From contig JALHOT010000009.1 of NCBI GenBank assembly GCA_022842845.1, positions 51,001 to 115,000 of the forward strand: a stretch of 64,000 nucleotides of DNA, given 5' to 3'. Each line of letters begins with the position of its first letter. The stretch's first letter is position 1. This document shows positions 43,877 through 53,931 of the stretch, piece by piece. Under the pieces are notes generated by a model that was not told the origin of the DNA, ran no database searches, and saw only the letters and a list, made by a program, of their open reading frames with translations. This DNA comes from Cyclobacteriaceae bacterium. Its GTDB lineage: Bacteria > Bacteroidota > Bacteroidia > Cytophagales > Cyclobacteriaceae. A program made the translations under genes and the position numbers.

Positions 43877-45121
43877 ATGAATTGTGATCTATTACTCACC
43901 AACATCAAAGGTTTGATGCAGGTGCGTGAAGCTACCATTCAAAAAGTAGCAGGTAGCGCCATGGCCCAATTGCCTGTGCTGAGTAACGCTTTTCTGTGCA
44001 TAAGCAATGGCATAATCAGTTCTTTTGGCGGCATGGATAAGCTCCCGTCCACCTTAAGCGCAAAGAATAATATCGATTGTTCCGGAAGATTTGTTTTCCC
44101 CTCTTTCGTGGATTCACATACGCATCTGGTATTTGCCGCCAGCCGAGAAGAAGAGTTTGTGATGAAAATCAAAGGAGCCACTTATCAGGATATAGCCGCA
44201 GCAGGTGGGGGAATTCTTAATTCTGCGCGCAAGTTGCAGTTATTATCAGAAGATGAGTTGTTGGCAAGATCTTTACTCAGGGCATGGGAAGTCATACACT
44301 CAGGTACTGGTGCCATAGAAATAAAAAGTGGCTATGGTCTTACCCTGAAAGATGAATTGAAAATGCTCAGGGTGGCTAAGCGTATTGCTAAAGAGACTCC
44401 CTTAACAGTGAAAACTACTTTTTTAGGTGCCCATGCTGTGCCTGCTGGTATCACAAAGGAGGCATATATAGAAACTATCCTTCAGGAAATGATTCCTGCC
44501 GTAGCAGAAGAAAAGCTGGCAGACTATATCGATGTGTTTTGTGAGCAAGGCTTTTTTACACCATACGAAACCGAGAAAATAGTTGAGAGGGGCAAAGCCT
44601 TTGGCATGAAGCCGCGTCTACATGCCAACCAGCTCTATAATTCAGGGGGTGTACAAGTTGGCGTGAAGACAGGTGCTTTAAGTGTAGATCATTTGGAGAA
44701 CATGGGCGAGGCAGAAATAGAAGCCTTGATGAATAGTGAGGTGATGCCTACAGCTTTACCGGGTGCTGCCTTCTTTTTAAACCTTCCTTTTCCGCCAGCA
44801 CGGAAAATGATTAATGCAGGATTGCCTTTAGCGATCGCCTCCGACTATAACCCGGGTAGTGCCCCCAGTGGTAATATGCCATTAATGCTATCACTTGCTT
44901 GTGTTAAAATGAAGCTCACTCCCGAAGAGGCAATCAATGCAGCAACGCTCAACACCGCTTATGCCTTAGAGTTAAGCAAAAGCCATGGGAGTATTACCGA
45001 AAGTAAGGAAGCGAACGTGTTCATCACTAAGCCTATGCCTTCTTATGCCTTCATGCCTTATTCTTTTGGTAGCCATTTAATCGAGCAGGTAATTTTAAAG
45101 GGGAGATTAGTGTCAGCTTAA
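43877..45121 (+). CDS. hutI: Imidazolonepropionase
   Basis: A 414-aa amidohydrolase opening the imidazolone ring in histidine degradation. Motifs are the metal-binding DSHTHLVFAASREEEF, the GAIEIKSGYGL strand, FLGAHAVP, HANQLY and the terminal DYNPGSAPSGNMP with SITESKEANVFI. Length and motif order match HutI. The other hut genes are not in the window, so the pathway is dispersed or continues elsewhere. Confidence 0.96.
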   Translation: MNCDLLLTNIKGLMQVREATIQKVAGSAMAQLPVLSNAFLCISNGIISSFGGMDKLPSTLSAKNNIDCSGRFVFPSFVDSHTHLVFAASREEEFVMKIKGATYQDIAAAGGGILNSARKLQLLSEDELLARSLLRAWEVIHSGTGAIEIKSGYGLTLKDELKMLRVAKRIAKETPLTVKTTFLGAHAVPAGITKEAYIETILQEMIPAVAEEKLADYIDVFCEQGFFTPYETEKIVERGKAFGMKPRLHANQLYNSGGVQVGVKTGALSVDHLENMGEAEIEALMNSEVMPTALPGAAFFLNLPFPPARKMINAGLPLAIASDYNPGSAPSGNMPLMLSLACVKMKLTPEEAINAATLNTAYALELSKSHGSITESKEANVFITKPMPSYAFMPYSFGSHLIEQVILKGRLVSA

Positions 45122-45181
45122 GTGATTGAACAAGAGACGGTTCTCATAATATTCTTTATTTTTCGTTATTAAATCAGAGGC

Positions 45182-45715
45182 ATGCTGCTAAGTGAAAAAG
45201 TCAAGTCAGTCATCAGAGATGTTCCAAACTTCCCCAAGCCCGGTATTTTGTTTAAAGACATAACACCTGTCTTGGCCGATACTGCCTTGGTTCATGAAAT
45301 AGCGCAAAGTTTAATCGAAGAGTTCAAACCACAGTATTTTGATGCCATCGTTGGTATTGAGTCCAGGGGCTTTATTTTCGGTTCTCTGCTTGCCTACGAA
45401 TTAAAAGTACCCTTTGTGCCTGTTAGAAAGGCTGGAAAATTGCCTTTTCATACTATTTCAGAATCGTATGACCTGGAATACGGTCAGGCAACCATTGAAA
45501 TACACGAAGATGCCCTCAAACCGGGCAGCAGGGTATTAATTCATGATGATTTATTGGCAACCGGGGGTACGGCAGCAGCTGCTGCCAGACTGGTTAATAA
45601 GCTGGGAGCCAAAGAAGTAGCTTTTTCTTTCTTGATTAATCTCTCTTTTTTAAAGGGTGAGGATATCCTTTTTAAGGAATTTGGCGTTAAACCGAATTAT
45701 TTAATTAGTTATTAA
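45182..45715 (+). CDS. apt: Adenine phosphoribosyltransferase
   Basis: A 177-aa purine-salvage enzyme making AMP from adenine and PRPP. The start LSEKVKSVIRDVPNFPKPGI, GIESRGFIFG and the PRPP loop VLIHDDLLATGGTAAAA are canonical. A short terminator follows directly after the stop. Confidence 0.97.
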   Translation: MLLSEKVKSVIRDVPNFPKPGILFKDITPVLADTALVHEIAQSLIEEFKPQYFDAIVGIESRGFIFGSLLAYELKVPFVPVRKAGKLPFHTISESYDLEYGQATIEIHEDALKPGSRVLIHDDLLATGGTAAAAARLVNKLGAKEVAFSFLINLSFLKGEDILFKEFGVKPNYLISY

Positions 45716-45729
45716 CCCTTCGGGTTTTT
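45714..45729 (+). terminator. Short intrinsic terminator after apt
   Basis: AACCC-TTC-GGGTT followed by TTTC overlaps the apt stop region (UUCG-like loop, 5-bp stem, T run). It is small but typically shaped. Confidence 0.6.
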
Positions 45730-45746
45730 CTTTGTTTAATCATACA

Positions 45747-46334
45747 ATGGAGCCTTCTGTCTTGATACCGCTGTTTCCTTTGCGCATATTGCCTTTGCCG
45801 GCAGAGTTGGTGCCATTGCATATTTTTGAGCCGCGTTACAAGCAGCTTTTGCAAGATGTGGAGGCCCGGGATATACGCTTTGGTATTTTTTTCGATCACC
45901 CTCTTAACGACCAGCGCATTGGTTCGCTGATGCGACTGGAGTCTGTAACCAAACGCTATCCGAAAGGTGAACTGGATATTATTGTGAAGTGTGAGGATAT
46001 TTTCTTTCTGGAAGATCAGCGCAGGACCTATCCTGGAAAGCTTTATCCGGGGGGAGATGTGCACCTGTGGAATAGAAATCTGAATACCTTTCCTAACGAA
46101 GAGCTTTACCTGCAGTACAATACGTATCGAATGATGCGCGGCATTGCAAGTCAAATAAGAAGCTGTTCGATTTTTGAAATTGCCAACGAATTGAGCCTGG
46201 ATTTTTCTGATCGTTATAAATTCATAACACTACCTGAGAATCGACAGCAAAAATTTTTAAGTCATAAAGTGAACTACCAATTACAATTGCTCGAGCATGA
46301 AGAAAAGAGCAAAGACGTATTTCATTTGAACTAG
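45747..46334 (+). CDS. LON N-terminal (substrate-binding) domain protein
   Basis: A 195-aa stand-alone LON-NTD protein from the ATG at 45747. It starts LIPLFPLRILPLPAELVPLHIFEPRYKQLL, the classic Lon N-domain sequence, with LYPGGDV later. No ATPase or protease domain is attached. Such proteins are thought to bind proteins or control turnover; the role here is unknown. Confidence 0.85.
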   Translation: MEPSVLIPLFPLRILPLPAELVPLHIFEPRYKQLLQDVEARDIRFGIFFDHPLNDQRIGSLMRLESVTKRYPKGELDIIVKCEDIFFLEDQRRTYPGKLYPGGDVHLWNRNLNTFPNEELYLQYNTYRMMRGIASQIRSCSIFEIANELSLDFSDRYKFITLPENRQQKFLSHKVNYQLQLLEHEEKSKDVFHLN

Positions 46335-46338
46335 CAAA

Positions 46339-46375
46339 AAAAATGCCTGTGGTTTATGAAGCCACAGGCATTTTT
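46339..46375. terminator. Bidirectional intrinsic terminator between convergent genes
   Basis: A 14-bp perfect inverted repeat (AAAAATGCCTGTGG / CCACAGGCATTTTT) with a 9-nt loop between the LON-domain gene and the M16 peptidase gene. A/T runs on both sides let it serve both strands. Confidence 0.9.
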
Positions 46376-46388
46376 ATGAGTGCCAGGA

Positions 46389-49202
46389 TTATTTTCCTTC
46401 TGCCTTTGCTTTGGCTTTAGCGAAATCACCTGCCTTAATAATGTTAATCACGTCAGGCTTCAGGTGCTTCTTCATAGCAGCATTGATTTGTTCAGGCGTT
46501 AAGTCTGCTACTTTCTTCTCATAGGCTTCATCCCACGACATGGTACGACCAATGAATAAGTAGTTGTTTAACGCCCCGGCTAAACCGCCATCCTGCGAGC
46601 GAGCTACTGTTCTGGATTGCGTCCAGCCTGATTTGGCAGCTGCAATTTCTTCAGCCGTAAATCCTTCGTTAACTACTTTTTGAATTTCTTCTTTAAAAGC
46701 AACTTCCAACTTCTCTACGTTTTCAGGTGCATAGATGGCGTAGGCAAAGAAAGTGCCCACAGCATCTAATGATCCTGCATTGAACTGCGAGCCTACCCCA
46801 TAGCTCAATCCATCTTTCTGACGAATGCGGGTAGCCAATCTGGAGTTTAAGAAACCGCCTCCTAACATATAGTTACCCAGCACCAAAGCAGGATAGTCAG
46901 CATCATCATCGCGCATTTCGAAATTATAGCTGGCAACAAAGAAGGCATTGGCCTTGTCAGGTGTTTCAATAGATTCATTGATGGTCTTTACGGGAATAGC
47001 CTTATTGGCGATTCTGGTGTAAGGCATGCTGCTTTTCCAATTGCCAAAGAGTTCAGTGGTAAGCGCTTTTATTTCATTGGCATCAAAGTCACCCACTACA
47101 GACATGGTCGCGTTATTGGTTCCGAAGAAATCTTTATAGAATTTCTTCACATCATCCAATTTCAAAGCTTTGAGTGAGGCAATTGATTCATCAAAGTTTT
47201 CTACATAGCGTGGATCACCTTTAGGATATGGCGTAGTGTGTTGCTGTATTCTGGTAAAGGCAATGGCTTGTGGTTCGCTGCGCTGCGATTCAATGCCGGC
47301 AATTTCTTCATTCACTGCTTTTTCAAATTCATCAGCTGGGAAAGAAGGATCACGCAAAACTTCCTGAAGCAATCTTAATGTTTCCACCAGGTTAGTGCGG
47401 GTAGTCGTAACATTGATGAAGGCTTGTGAAGCACCACCACCGATAAATACATTGGCCTTCAGGCGATCAAATTCATCTTTAATCTGCTGACGCGTGCGTT
47501 TAGAAGTGCCTTTGTTGAGCATGCTGGCAGCATAGCGTCCAGCCACAGATCTGTTAGTAAGTGATTTTTCATCACCGAATCGCAAGGATAGCCTTACTTC
47601 AACTGCCTCACCTCTTGTTTTCTTGCTCAGCATAGCCAGCTTCATGCCATTGCCTACATCAGCTCTTACGGTTCTTGATTCAATATTGGCAGGAGCTGGA
47701 TCAAAAGCTTCGCCTTGTGCAACTACCTGATTGCCTTTGTAATCTTTCACCATGGCATCAACATCAGGGATACCAGGTATTGTTGCGCGATCAGGATTTT
47801 CTGTTGGGATGAATACACCCAAGGTGCGGTTGTCAGGCTTTAAATATTGCTGTGCAACACGTTGCACATCTTCTGGTGTAACACTTTTTATACGATCTCT
47901 GTAAAGAAATAATAAACGCCAGTCGCCCATGCCAATGTATTCGGTTAATTGAAGGCAAATGGACTGCGAAGAATTGAATGACAATTCAATTTGTTTTAAT
48001 ACTTCATTCTTAGCACGCTCAACATCTTCTTTAGTAGGTGGGGTCTTGATAAAATTGTCGGTGGTACTCACCATTACATTCTTGGCCTCATCCAATGACT
48101 TCTCTTTTAAAACCTGCGCATACGTAAAAAGTAAAGAAGGCTCTTTATATCCTCTGGCAAAAGCACCTGCATTACTCGCTTTTTTAGTATCAACCAATTC
48201 TTTGTACAATCTGCCTGAAGGAGGGCTGCCAAGAATGCGTGATAGAATAGTAATGGCTGCAAAGTCAGGGTGCGAGCCTGCAGGAATGTGATAAGCGCTT
48301 AGGGCCACTTGCACATCGCCAACTCTCTTAAGGGTAACATTACGTTCGCCATCTTGAATAGGATCAAGTGTATAAAGTTTTGGGAGCTCACGTTCTGGTT
48401 TGGGAATAACACCAAAGTATTGGTTGATTAATTCAAGGGTTTTGGCTTCATCAATCTTTCCGGCTACCGCCAATACAGCATTATCAGGTTGGTAATACTT
48501 CTTATAAAAAGCCTGCAACCTGTCGATGGGCACATTCTCTAAATCGGCTTTTGAACCAATGGTTGATTTACCATAGTTATGCCACAGGTAGGCGGTAGAA
48601 GTGACACGCTCCAGTAATATTCTGAAAGGATCATTCTCACCAGATTCAAATTCATTTCTAACAACAGTCATTTCGCTGTCTAAATCTTTTTTGGCGATGT
48701 AGGAATTAACCATGCGGTCCGCTTCCAGATCTAACGCCCACTTTAAATTTTCTTCAGTTGCGTTAAATGTTTCAAAATAATTGGTGCGGTCTACCCAGGT
48801 CGTTCCATTAGGACTGGCACCATGCTCTGTCAGTTCTTGTGGAATATTAGGGTGCTTGGGCGTTCCTTTAAACACAAGGTGTTCCAACAAGTGAGCCATG
48901 CCTGTTTCACCATAATTTTCATGTTTGGAACCAACCATGTAGGTAATGTTAACGGTAATGGTTTGCTTGGATTGATCAGGGAATAATAGAACACGCAAAC
49001 CATTGGCCAGGCGATACTCTGTAATACCTTCAACAGAAGTAAACTTTACAGGGGCTGGAAGGCTCACTTTTTGGGCAGCCGCTGCGGCAGGTGGTGTGGC
49101 CGCTTTGCTAGCAGCAGGTTTTTCTTTGCCCTTTTTTTGGGCATGCAGTGCAGGCGATACAAGTAGTACAGCGAGCAGAGCAATGAATAATTGTCTTTTC
49201 AT
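46389..49202 (-). CDS. M16 family zinc metallopeptidase, two-domain
   Basis: A 937-aa secreted peptidase with a signal peptide (KRQLFIALLAVLLVSPALHAQ). The first half carries the inverted zinc motif HLLEHLVFKGT (HxxEH, about 103-113) with the downstream Glu in the LDLEADRMVNS region. The second half is the inactive M16 homologue, beginning near RADVGNGMKLAMLSKKTRGE. It fits the family of periplasmic or outer-membrane-associated oligopeptidases in Bacteroidota. It is encoded alone between terminators. Confidence 0.95.
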   Translation of the reverse strand: MKRQLFIALLAVLLVSPALHAQKKGKEKPAASKAATPPAAAAAQKVSLPAPVKFTSVEGITEYRLANGLRVLLFPDQSKQTITVNITYMVGSKHENYGETGMAHLLEHLVFKGTPKHPNIPQELTEHGASPNGTTWVDRTNYFETFNATEENLKWALDLEADRMVNSYIAKKDLDSEMTVVRNEFESGENDPFRILLERVTSTAYLWHNYGKSTIGSKADLENVPIDRLQAFYKKYYQPDNAVLAVAGKIDEAKTLELINQYFGVIPKPERELPKLYTLDPIQDGERNVTLKRVGDVQVALSAYHIPAGSHPDFAAITILSRILGSPPSGRLYKELVDTKKASNAGAFARGYKEPSLLFTYAQVLKEKSLDEAKNVMVSTTDNFIKTPPTKEDVERAKNEVLKQIELSFNSSQSICLQLTEYIGMGDWRLLFLYRDRIKSVTPEDVQRVAQQYLKPDNRTLGVFIPTENPDRATIPGIPDVDAMVKDYKGNQVVAQGEAFDPAPANIESRTVRADVGNGMKLAMLSKKTRGEAVEVRLSLRFGDEKSLTNRSVAGRYAASMLNKGTSKRTRQQIKDEFDRLKANVFIGGGASQAFINVTTTRTNLVETLRLLQEVLRDPSFPADEFEKAVNEEIAGIESQRSEPQAIAFTRIQQHTTPYPKGDPRYVENFDESIASLKALKLDDVKKFYKDFFGTNNATMSVVGDFDANEIKALTTELFGNWKSSMPYTRIANKAIPVKTINESIETPDKANAFFVASYNFEMRDDDADYPALVLGNYMLGGGFLNSRLATRIRQKDGLSYGVGSQFNAGSLDAVGTFFAYAIYAPENVEKLEVAFKEEIQKVVNEGFTAEEIAAAKSGWTQSRTVARSQDGGLAGALNNYLFIGRTMSWDEAYEKKVADLTPEQINAAMKKHLKPDVINIIKAGDFAKAKAKAEGK

Positions 49203-49379
49203 GAATTTTTTGGGTTAACGAGTCCTTGAAAGTAAAGTATGAAACTATTTTAAACAAGTATTTTGTACCGCATATGGGTGTATTTAAAGATAAATTAAGC
49301 TTTGTTTAACATTTCTTAACCTGAATGGCGCAACTATGCTTTAATAGAGATCGTCTTAATCGCATAAACATTCAACAAA

Positions 49380-49958
49380 ATGAAAAAGACCCTCTCAATT
49401 TTCGTGATGCTCACCATGGTGAGCAGTGTTGTGCTTGCCGGTGGGATTGACAATCCAAATGCTTCTTCAAAAGTAGCTATTATGAAGAAAGATGCTGATC
49501 ATATTCAACTGTACTACAAAAGTACAAAAGCTACTTCTATAGAAGTATTGATTTACGATGCAGAGAATAAATTGAAGTTTTCAGAGACTATCCGCAAAAG
49601 TGAAGGATTTACCAGGCCCTACGATCTCTCAAATATGAAGAGGGGTGAATATACAATTGTAGTCAATGATGGCGATGATAGGTTTGTTGAAAAAATCAAT
49701 ACACTTCCCAAAAAGTCATCGCTATTGACAAACGTAATTAAGACTAAGACCAGTGGTGATTATGTATTAACAATTGCAGATGACCAGGCAAAGTCTGTTT
49801 CCATTAAGATAACGGATCGATTTAATAACGTATTGTTTCAACAAAATGAAAATATAGACAAGCAACTCGCTAAGATGTTCCATGTAAGTACTGAGGCATC
49901 AGGGGTTAAATTCTCCATTACGAACGATCAGGGAGAAAGTATACTAATTGAAAAATAG
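49380..49958 (+). CDS. Small secreted beta-rich protein
   Basis: A 192-aa protein with a signal peptide (KKTLSIFVMLTMVSSVVLAG). The body is two similar strand-rich parts (KATSIEVLIYDAENKLKFSE and KSVSIKITDRFNNVLFQQNE), suggesting two repeated beta-sandwich units. I do not recognise a named family. It precedes the T9SS subtilase gene but is separated from it by a terminator. Confidence 0.65.
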   Translation: MKKTLSIFVMLTMVSSVVLAGGIDNPNASSKVAIMKKDADHIQLYYKSTKATSIEVLIYDAENKLKFSETIRKSEGFTRPYDLSNMKRGEYTIVVNDGDDRFVEKINTLPKKSSLLTNVIKTKTSGDYVLTIADDQAKSVSIKITDRFNNVLFQQNENIDKQLAKMFHVSTEASGVKFSITNDQGESILIEK

Positions 49959-49972
49959 TGTTAAGATGATAA

Positions 49973-50006
49973 AAACACCGGTCCTGAGTTGTCAGAGCCG
50001 GTGTTT
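49973..50006 (+). terminator. Intrinsic terminator
   Basis: AAACACCGG...CCGGTGTTT stem extended by CTGA/TCAG around a GTTG loop, 15 bp after the small secreted gene; only one internal mismatch region. It separates this gene from the following subtilase. Confidence 0.85.
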
Positions 50007-50052
50007 CTGTTTTACTAAACTAGAAAGTTTTGTTTTACCTTTGCTAAGGTAT

Positions 50053-53000
50053 ATGCAAAGGTTATTATTCATAGTTTGCTTTTTAATCACACAAGTCAGC
50101 TATGGTCAGCAGTCATTACAATCATTTGCCAGAGAAAGACAGGCAGATGATAGTGTTCACCGTCTTCGCGCAATCACTAAATCAAATTCATCCGGACTCC
50201 CCTATATAAAAATTGATTCTCTCCTTGAACAGAAATGGTTATTGGTAAGTGATGGCTCAGAAAACTTTTCTTATCGCGCACCTCTTAACGATGGAGCGGC
50301 TAAAACAACGGGCGCTTTTGCTTTGAATAATGATGCTGGCAGCTTTCAAATAAACGGAGAGAATATTGTTTGCGGCATTTGGGACGATGGGCTCATCAAA
50401 GACCATGTAGAGTTTGGCAATCGAATCTTATCAAAAGAAGGTACAGAGTTTGAATCGCATGCTACCCATGTAACAGGAACCATCTTGGCAGCTGGTGTCA
50501 ATCCTGCCGCAAAAGGTATGGCCAATAAGGCCCGGGCTTATACCTATTTTTTCGATAATGATATTTCAGAGATGAGTGCTGCAATGCTGGTCGATGAGCC
50601 TATCCTCTTATCAAATCATTCGTATGGTGCCATTACAGGTTGGTCGAGGCCTAATGGTGTTTGGACATGGTATGGTGATCCTGCCATCAGTACTGAGGAG
50701 GACTATAGACATGGTTTTTATTCTAATCGTGCAAAAAACATTGATGCACTTGCGTACCTCTCACCCTACTACACCATTGTATGGGCCGCAGGCAATGATC
50801 GTTTTGAAACAGGTAATGGTACCTATCCGGCCGATTGCAACAGAGGTGCTGGCTATGACTGTATCATACCTGATGCTGTCGGTAAAAATATTATTACAGT
50901 AGGAGCCGTTCAAAAAGTAGCCAATTATACTTCACCCGCTAGTGTAGTGATGAGCCATTTTAGCAGTTGGGGTCCTACTGATGATGGAAGAATAAAACCT
51001 GATCTTGTAGGTGCCGGGATGGATATTTTCTCAACCAATGCTGCAGGCACTAATACCTACTCTTTTTCAACGGGCACATCGATGGCCACACCTAATGTGA
51101 CAGGGTCCTTAATGTTGTTACAAGATTTGCATGCTAAGCTGCATGCCGGTGCTTATATGAAAGCAAGTACTTTAAAGGCCCTGGCAATTCATACAGCCAA
51201 AGAGGCCGGACCTAAACCAGGGCCCGATTATCAATTCGGTTGGGGATTGTTGGATGTAAAAGCAGGAGCTGACTTTTTAATGGCTGATAATGGAATAGAC
51301 AAGAGACTCATTGAGTCTTCCCTGTCACAAGGACAGACTTATCAATTAGCAATACAACCGCAGGTCAATAGAAAAATTACCCTTACCCTTTGTTGGACAG
51401 ATCCAGAAGGCAATCCCACAGCGCCTGCACTTGACCCCACGAATAGAATGCTCGTGAACGATCTTGACCTCAGACTCATCGATAAAGACGGACTTGTTAC
51501 ACTCCCTTGGATATTGGATCCCAGTGTTCCCCAGGCACAAGCGGTACAAGGTGATAATACCCGTGACAATGTAGAGAAGATTGAATTTGAAGTGCCACTT
51601 AACAAGAGTTATACAATTGTAGTAAGGCATAAAGGCCAGCTTAAAAATAGTAAGCAGGATTTTTCACTGATCATTTCTTATCAGAACGCTGTCTCTTCTC
51701 CAAAAACATTTTATTGGATTGGTAACTCAGGCAGCTGGCAAGATGAAACCAATTGGTCACTCACTTCTGGAGGTGCTCCAGCCAATGATTTGCCGCAGGT
51801 AAACGACATAGTTATTATTGATGCAAATTCTTTATATGCACAAGACACTATCAAGCTGTTGGCTAATGCAAGCATTCGTCAGCTTAAATGGATTAATAAT
51901 AGAAAGGCATACTTTGATTTTAATGGTAAAAGCTTACAGCTAAGTGCAGAGCTCACTATTGGCAATGAAAATGCGATTTTGGCAGGTAGTGGTAAGCTCG
52001 TGCTATCAGCCAGCGAAAGTGGTGTTGTTCATTTTTCAGAGACTCAAGCAAGTGATGTTGATATTTTATTTGAGAACGGAAATTGGACTGTCAACGGGAA
52101 TTTCAGTGCCCGCGACCTGACAATACAAAGTGGAGCACACCATTGGGTAATGGATAAAGCAAAGCTGAATAGTGTCGTATTGTCCAAATCAATCAGTTAC
52201 GATGTAAGCAAGGTAACCATAGAATTGGAGCATGGGTTATTTTGCCCTCCCGAACTTATCGAAAGTAAAACAACAGGCACCAAAATTATTAGTGCCACAA
52301 AGAATTTGGTGACAGTGAATATTTCCGAGAATATTTTTAATGGCGAAATCATTATACCCGATACTGCCCAAGTACAATTAATCGGATCGGGTTCTGTGGC
52401 AAAACTTACTTGTATCGGGAGTCTTGTAACACAAGGAAATGTAACTATTGATCACATCGAAATGTTGCCGGCATCTTCCTGGACGTTAGCGTCAGGGACA
52501 GAAACCACTATCAAGAGCATGTTCGTTGAGGCATCATCATCACTTCCGGTGAGCATTACATCAGCAGCGAAGGCATCGATTAAATTTTCAGAACATAAAA
52601 AATTATGTTTTGATCACTTGATTGTCAGCAATGTAGATGCAAAAGGTATAGCTGCTGTTAATGCAGGGAGCAACAGCCTTGTTACGAATGCATTAAAATG
52701 GCTAGCGGTACCATGTGACCAGGTAGTATGGGCTGATTTTAAGACCAACTTTGCTTGTGCCGGAGGACTCACTTTTTTTGAGGATCAATCAGAGGGACTG
52801 CCTACGAATTGGATTTGGACGTTTAAACGAAGCAATGGAGAAATAACGACTTCTACCACTAGAAATCCGTTTGAGTTTTTCTCTGATGAAGGATTGGTGG
52901 ATGTGAGGCTTGAGGTTTCAAACGCTACCCAGCAGCATGTTTTTGAATTGACATTACTCATTGGATCGAATCCTATAGCCCCAAATAAAATACTCCGAAT

Positions 53001-53430
53001 GGCAGATGATCAACTCGTGAGTCTGGTCATTGCCGATGCTTATCAATGGTACCTTAATCGTACACTCATAGACAATGCCAGGGAGCGTAACTTTTCAAAT
53101 AATAATCAACCCGGTTTATATGAAGTGCTCATTACAAGTGGTTCATGTAATCGCTTGTCGGAACCCTATCTGATTGCTGCCCTTGTTTCTGAGCATGAAA
53201 GTGCAAAACTCTACCCTAATCCGGCCATTGATTATTTTAAATGGGAGGGTACAGATACTTTACCTTTTGAAGAGGCTTCTTTATTTAGCCCGACCGGTCA
53301 ATTCCTAAAGCGTATCAACCTGGGTAGACCGGTTTTTATTGGCGACCTTCCGGAAGGTATTTACCTAATCAGGTCAGCGGGCAATGATGGGAATACCATA
53401 CTAAGGAAATTGGTAATTGCCCGACCTTAA
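50053..53430 (+). CDS. Secreted S8 subtilase with T9SS sorting domain
   Basis: A 1125-aa protein from the ATG at 50053; the longer ORF upstream passes through the preceding terminator, so that start is rejected. After a signal peptide (RLLFIVCFLITQVSYGQQ) the S8 domain has Asp in CGIWDDGLIK, His in ESHATHVTGTI and Ser in FSTGTSMATPNVTGS, all intact. A P-domain-like region (LNDLDLRLIDKDG), a long beta-rich segment starting FYWIGNSGSWQDETNWS, a PKD-like domain (FFEDQSEGLPTNWIWTFKRS) and a C-terminal sorting domain (LYPNPAIDYFKWEGT to the end) follow. The last marks secretion through the type 9 system and surface anchoring. Confidence 0.93.
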   Translation: MQRLLFIVCFLITQVSYGQQSLQSFARERQADDSVHRLRAITKSNSSGLPYIKIDSLLEQKWLLVSDGSENFSYRAPLNDGAAKTTGAFALNNDAGSFQINGENIVCGIWDDGLIKDHVEFGNRILSKEGTEFESHATHVTGTILAAGVNPAAKGMANKARAYTYFFDNDISEMSAAMLVDEPILLSNHSYGAITGWSRPNGVWTWYGDPAISTEEDYRHGFYSNRAKNIDALAYLSPYYTIVWAAGNDRFETGNGTYPADCNRGAGYDCIIPDAVGKNIITVGAVQKVANYTSPASVVMSHFSSWGPTDDGRIKPDLVGAGMDIFSTNAAGTNTYSFSTGTSMATPNVTGSLMLLQDLHAKLHAGAYMKASTLKALAIHTAKEAGPKPGPDYQFGWGLLDVKAGADFLMADNGIDKRLIESSLSQGQTYQLAIQPQVNRKITLTLCWTDPEGNPTAPALDPTNRMLVNDLDLRLIDKDGLVTLPWILDPSVPQAQAVQGDNTRDNVEKIEFEVPLNKSYTIVVRHKGQLKNSKQDFSLIISYQNAVSSPKTFYWIGNSGSWQDETNWSLTSGGAPANDLPQVNDIVIIDANSLYAQDTIKLLANASIRQLKWINNRKAYFDFNGKSLQLSAELTIGNENAILAGSGKLVLSASESGVVHFSETQASDVDILFENGNWTVNGNFSARDLTIQSGAHHWVMDKAKLNSVVLSKSISYDVSKVTIELEHGLFCPPELIESKTTGTKIISATKNLVTVNISENIFNGEIIIPDTAQVQLIGSGSVAKLTCIGSLVTQGNVTIDHIEMLPASSWTLASGTETTIKSMFVEASSSLPVSITSAAKASIKFSEHKKLCFDHLIVSNVDAKGIAAVNAGSNSLVTNALKWLAVPCDQVVWADFKTNFACAGGLTFFEDQSEGLPTNWIWTFKRSNGEITTSTTRNPFEFFSDEGLVDVRLEVSNATQQHVFELTLLIGSNPIAPNKILRMADDQLVSLVIADAYQWYLNRTLIDNARERNFSNNNQPGLYEVLITSGSCNRLSEPYLIAALVSEHESAKLYPNPAIDYFKWEGTDTLPFEEASLFSPTGQFLKRINLGRPVFIGDLPEGIYLIRSAGNDGNTILRKLVIARP

Positions 53431-53471
53431 TTCAGTATTCCGAAACGATCCAGTACTCGTATATTTGTAGC

Positions 53472-53891
53472 ATGGTATATGTAAGTCGCAAAGAGCATTT
53501 TAATGCTGCGCATAAACTCTATAACCCGGCATGGTCTAAGGAAAAAAATGCTGAAGTGTTTGGCCCCTGTGCTAATGATAACTGGCATGGTCATAATTTT
53601 GAATTGATCGTAACTGTTAAGGGTTTGCCAGATCCTGACACGGGCTTTGTAGTGGATCTAAAAAAATTAAGTGTACTGATCAGGAGAGAGATTGTTGATA
53701 GGGTAGATCATAAGAATCTTAATCTGGACGTTGACTTTATGCGGGATAAACTGGCCAGCACAGAAAACCTGGTCATTGAGTTTTGGAAAATATTATCACC
53801 ACAACTTTCGTCTATTACTAAGTATGGTAAGTTGCACAGTATTAAACTTTACGAAACGCCAAGAAACTACGTTGAATATTTTGGTGAATAA
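53472..53891 (+). CDS. queD: 6-carboxytetrahydropterin/6-pyruvoyltetrahydropterin synthase family
   Basis: A 139-aa T-fold enzyme. Zinc ligands are in FNAAHKL and NWHGHNF, the catalytic Cys in FGPCANDN, the acidic GFVVDLKKL and DHKNLN motifs, and Glu in KLYETPRNYVEYF. Family members make 6-carboxytetrahydropterin for queuosine (QueD) or tetrahydropterin; the lack of other que genes here leaves this open. A TATATTTG -7-like box lies just 4 bp before the ATG. Confidence 0.88.
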   Translation: MVYVSRKEHFNAAHKLYNPAWSKEKNAEVFGPCANDNWHGHNFELIVTVKGLPDPDTGFVVDLKKLSVLIRREIVDRVDHKNLNLDVDFMRDKLASTENLVIEFWKILSPQLSSITKYGKLHSIKLYETPRNYVEYFGE

Positions 53892-53931
53892 GCTTTTCAT
53901 AAAATAGTATACAACCCCAGGCCATAATCCA

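Noticed and set aside
49948..50052. Longer N-terminus of the subtilase
   Set aside because: The extra 35 codons run through a terminator hairpin and lack a signal peptide; the ATG at 50053 gives a clean signal sequence.
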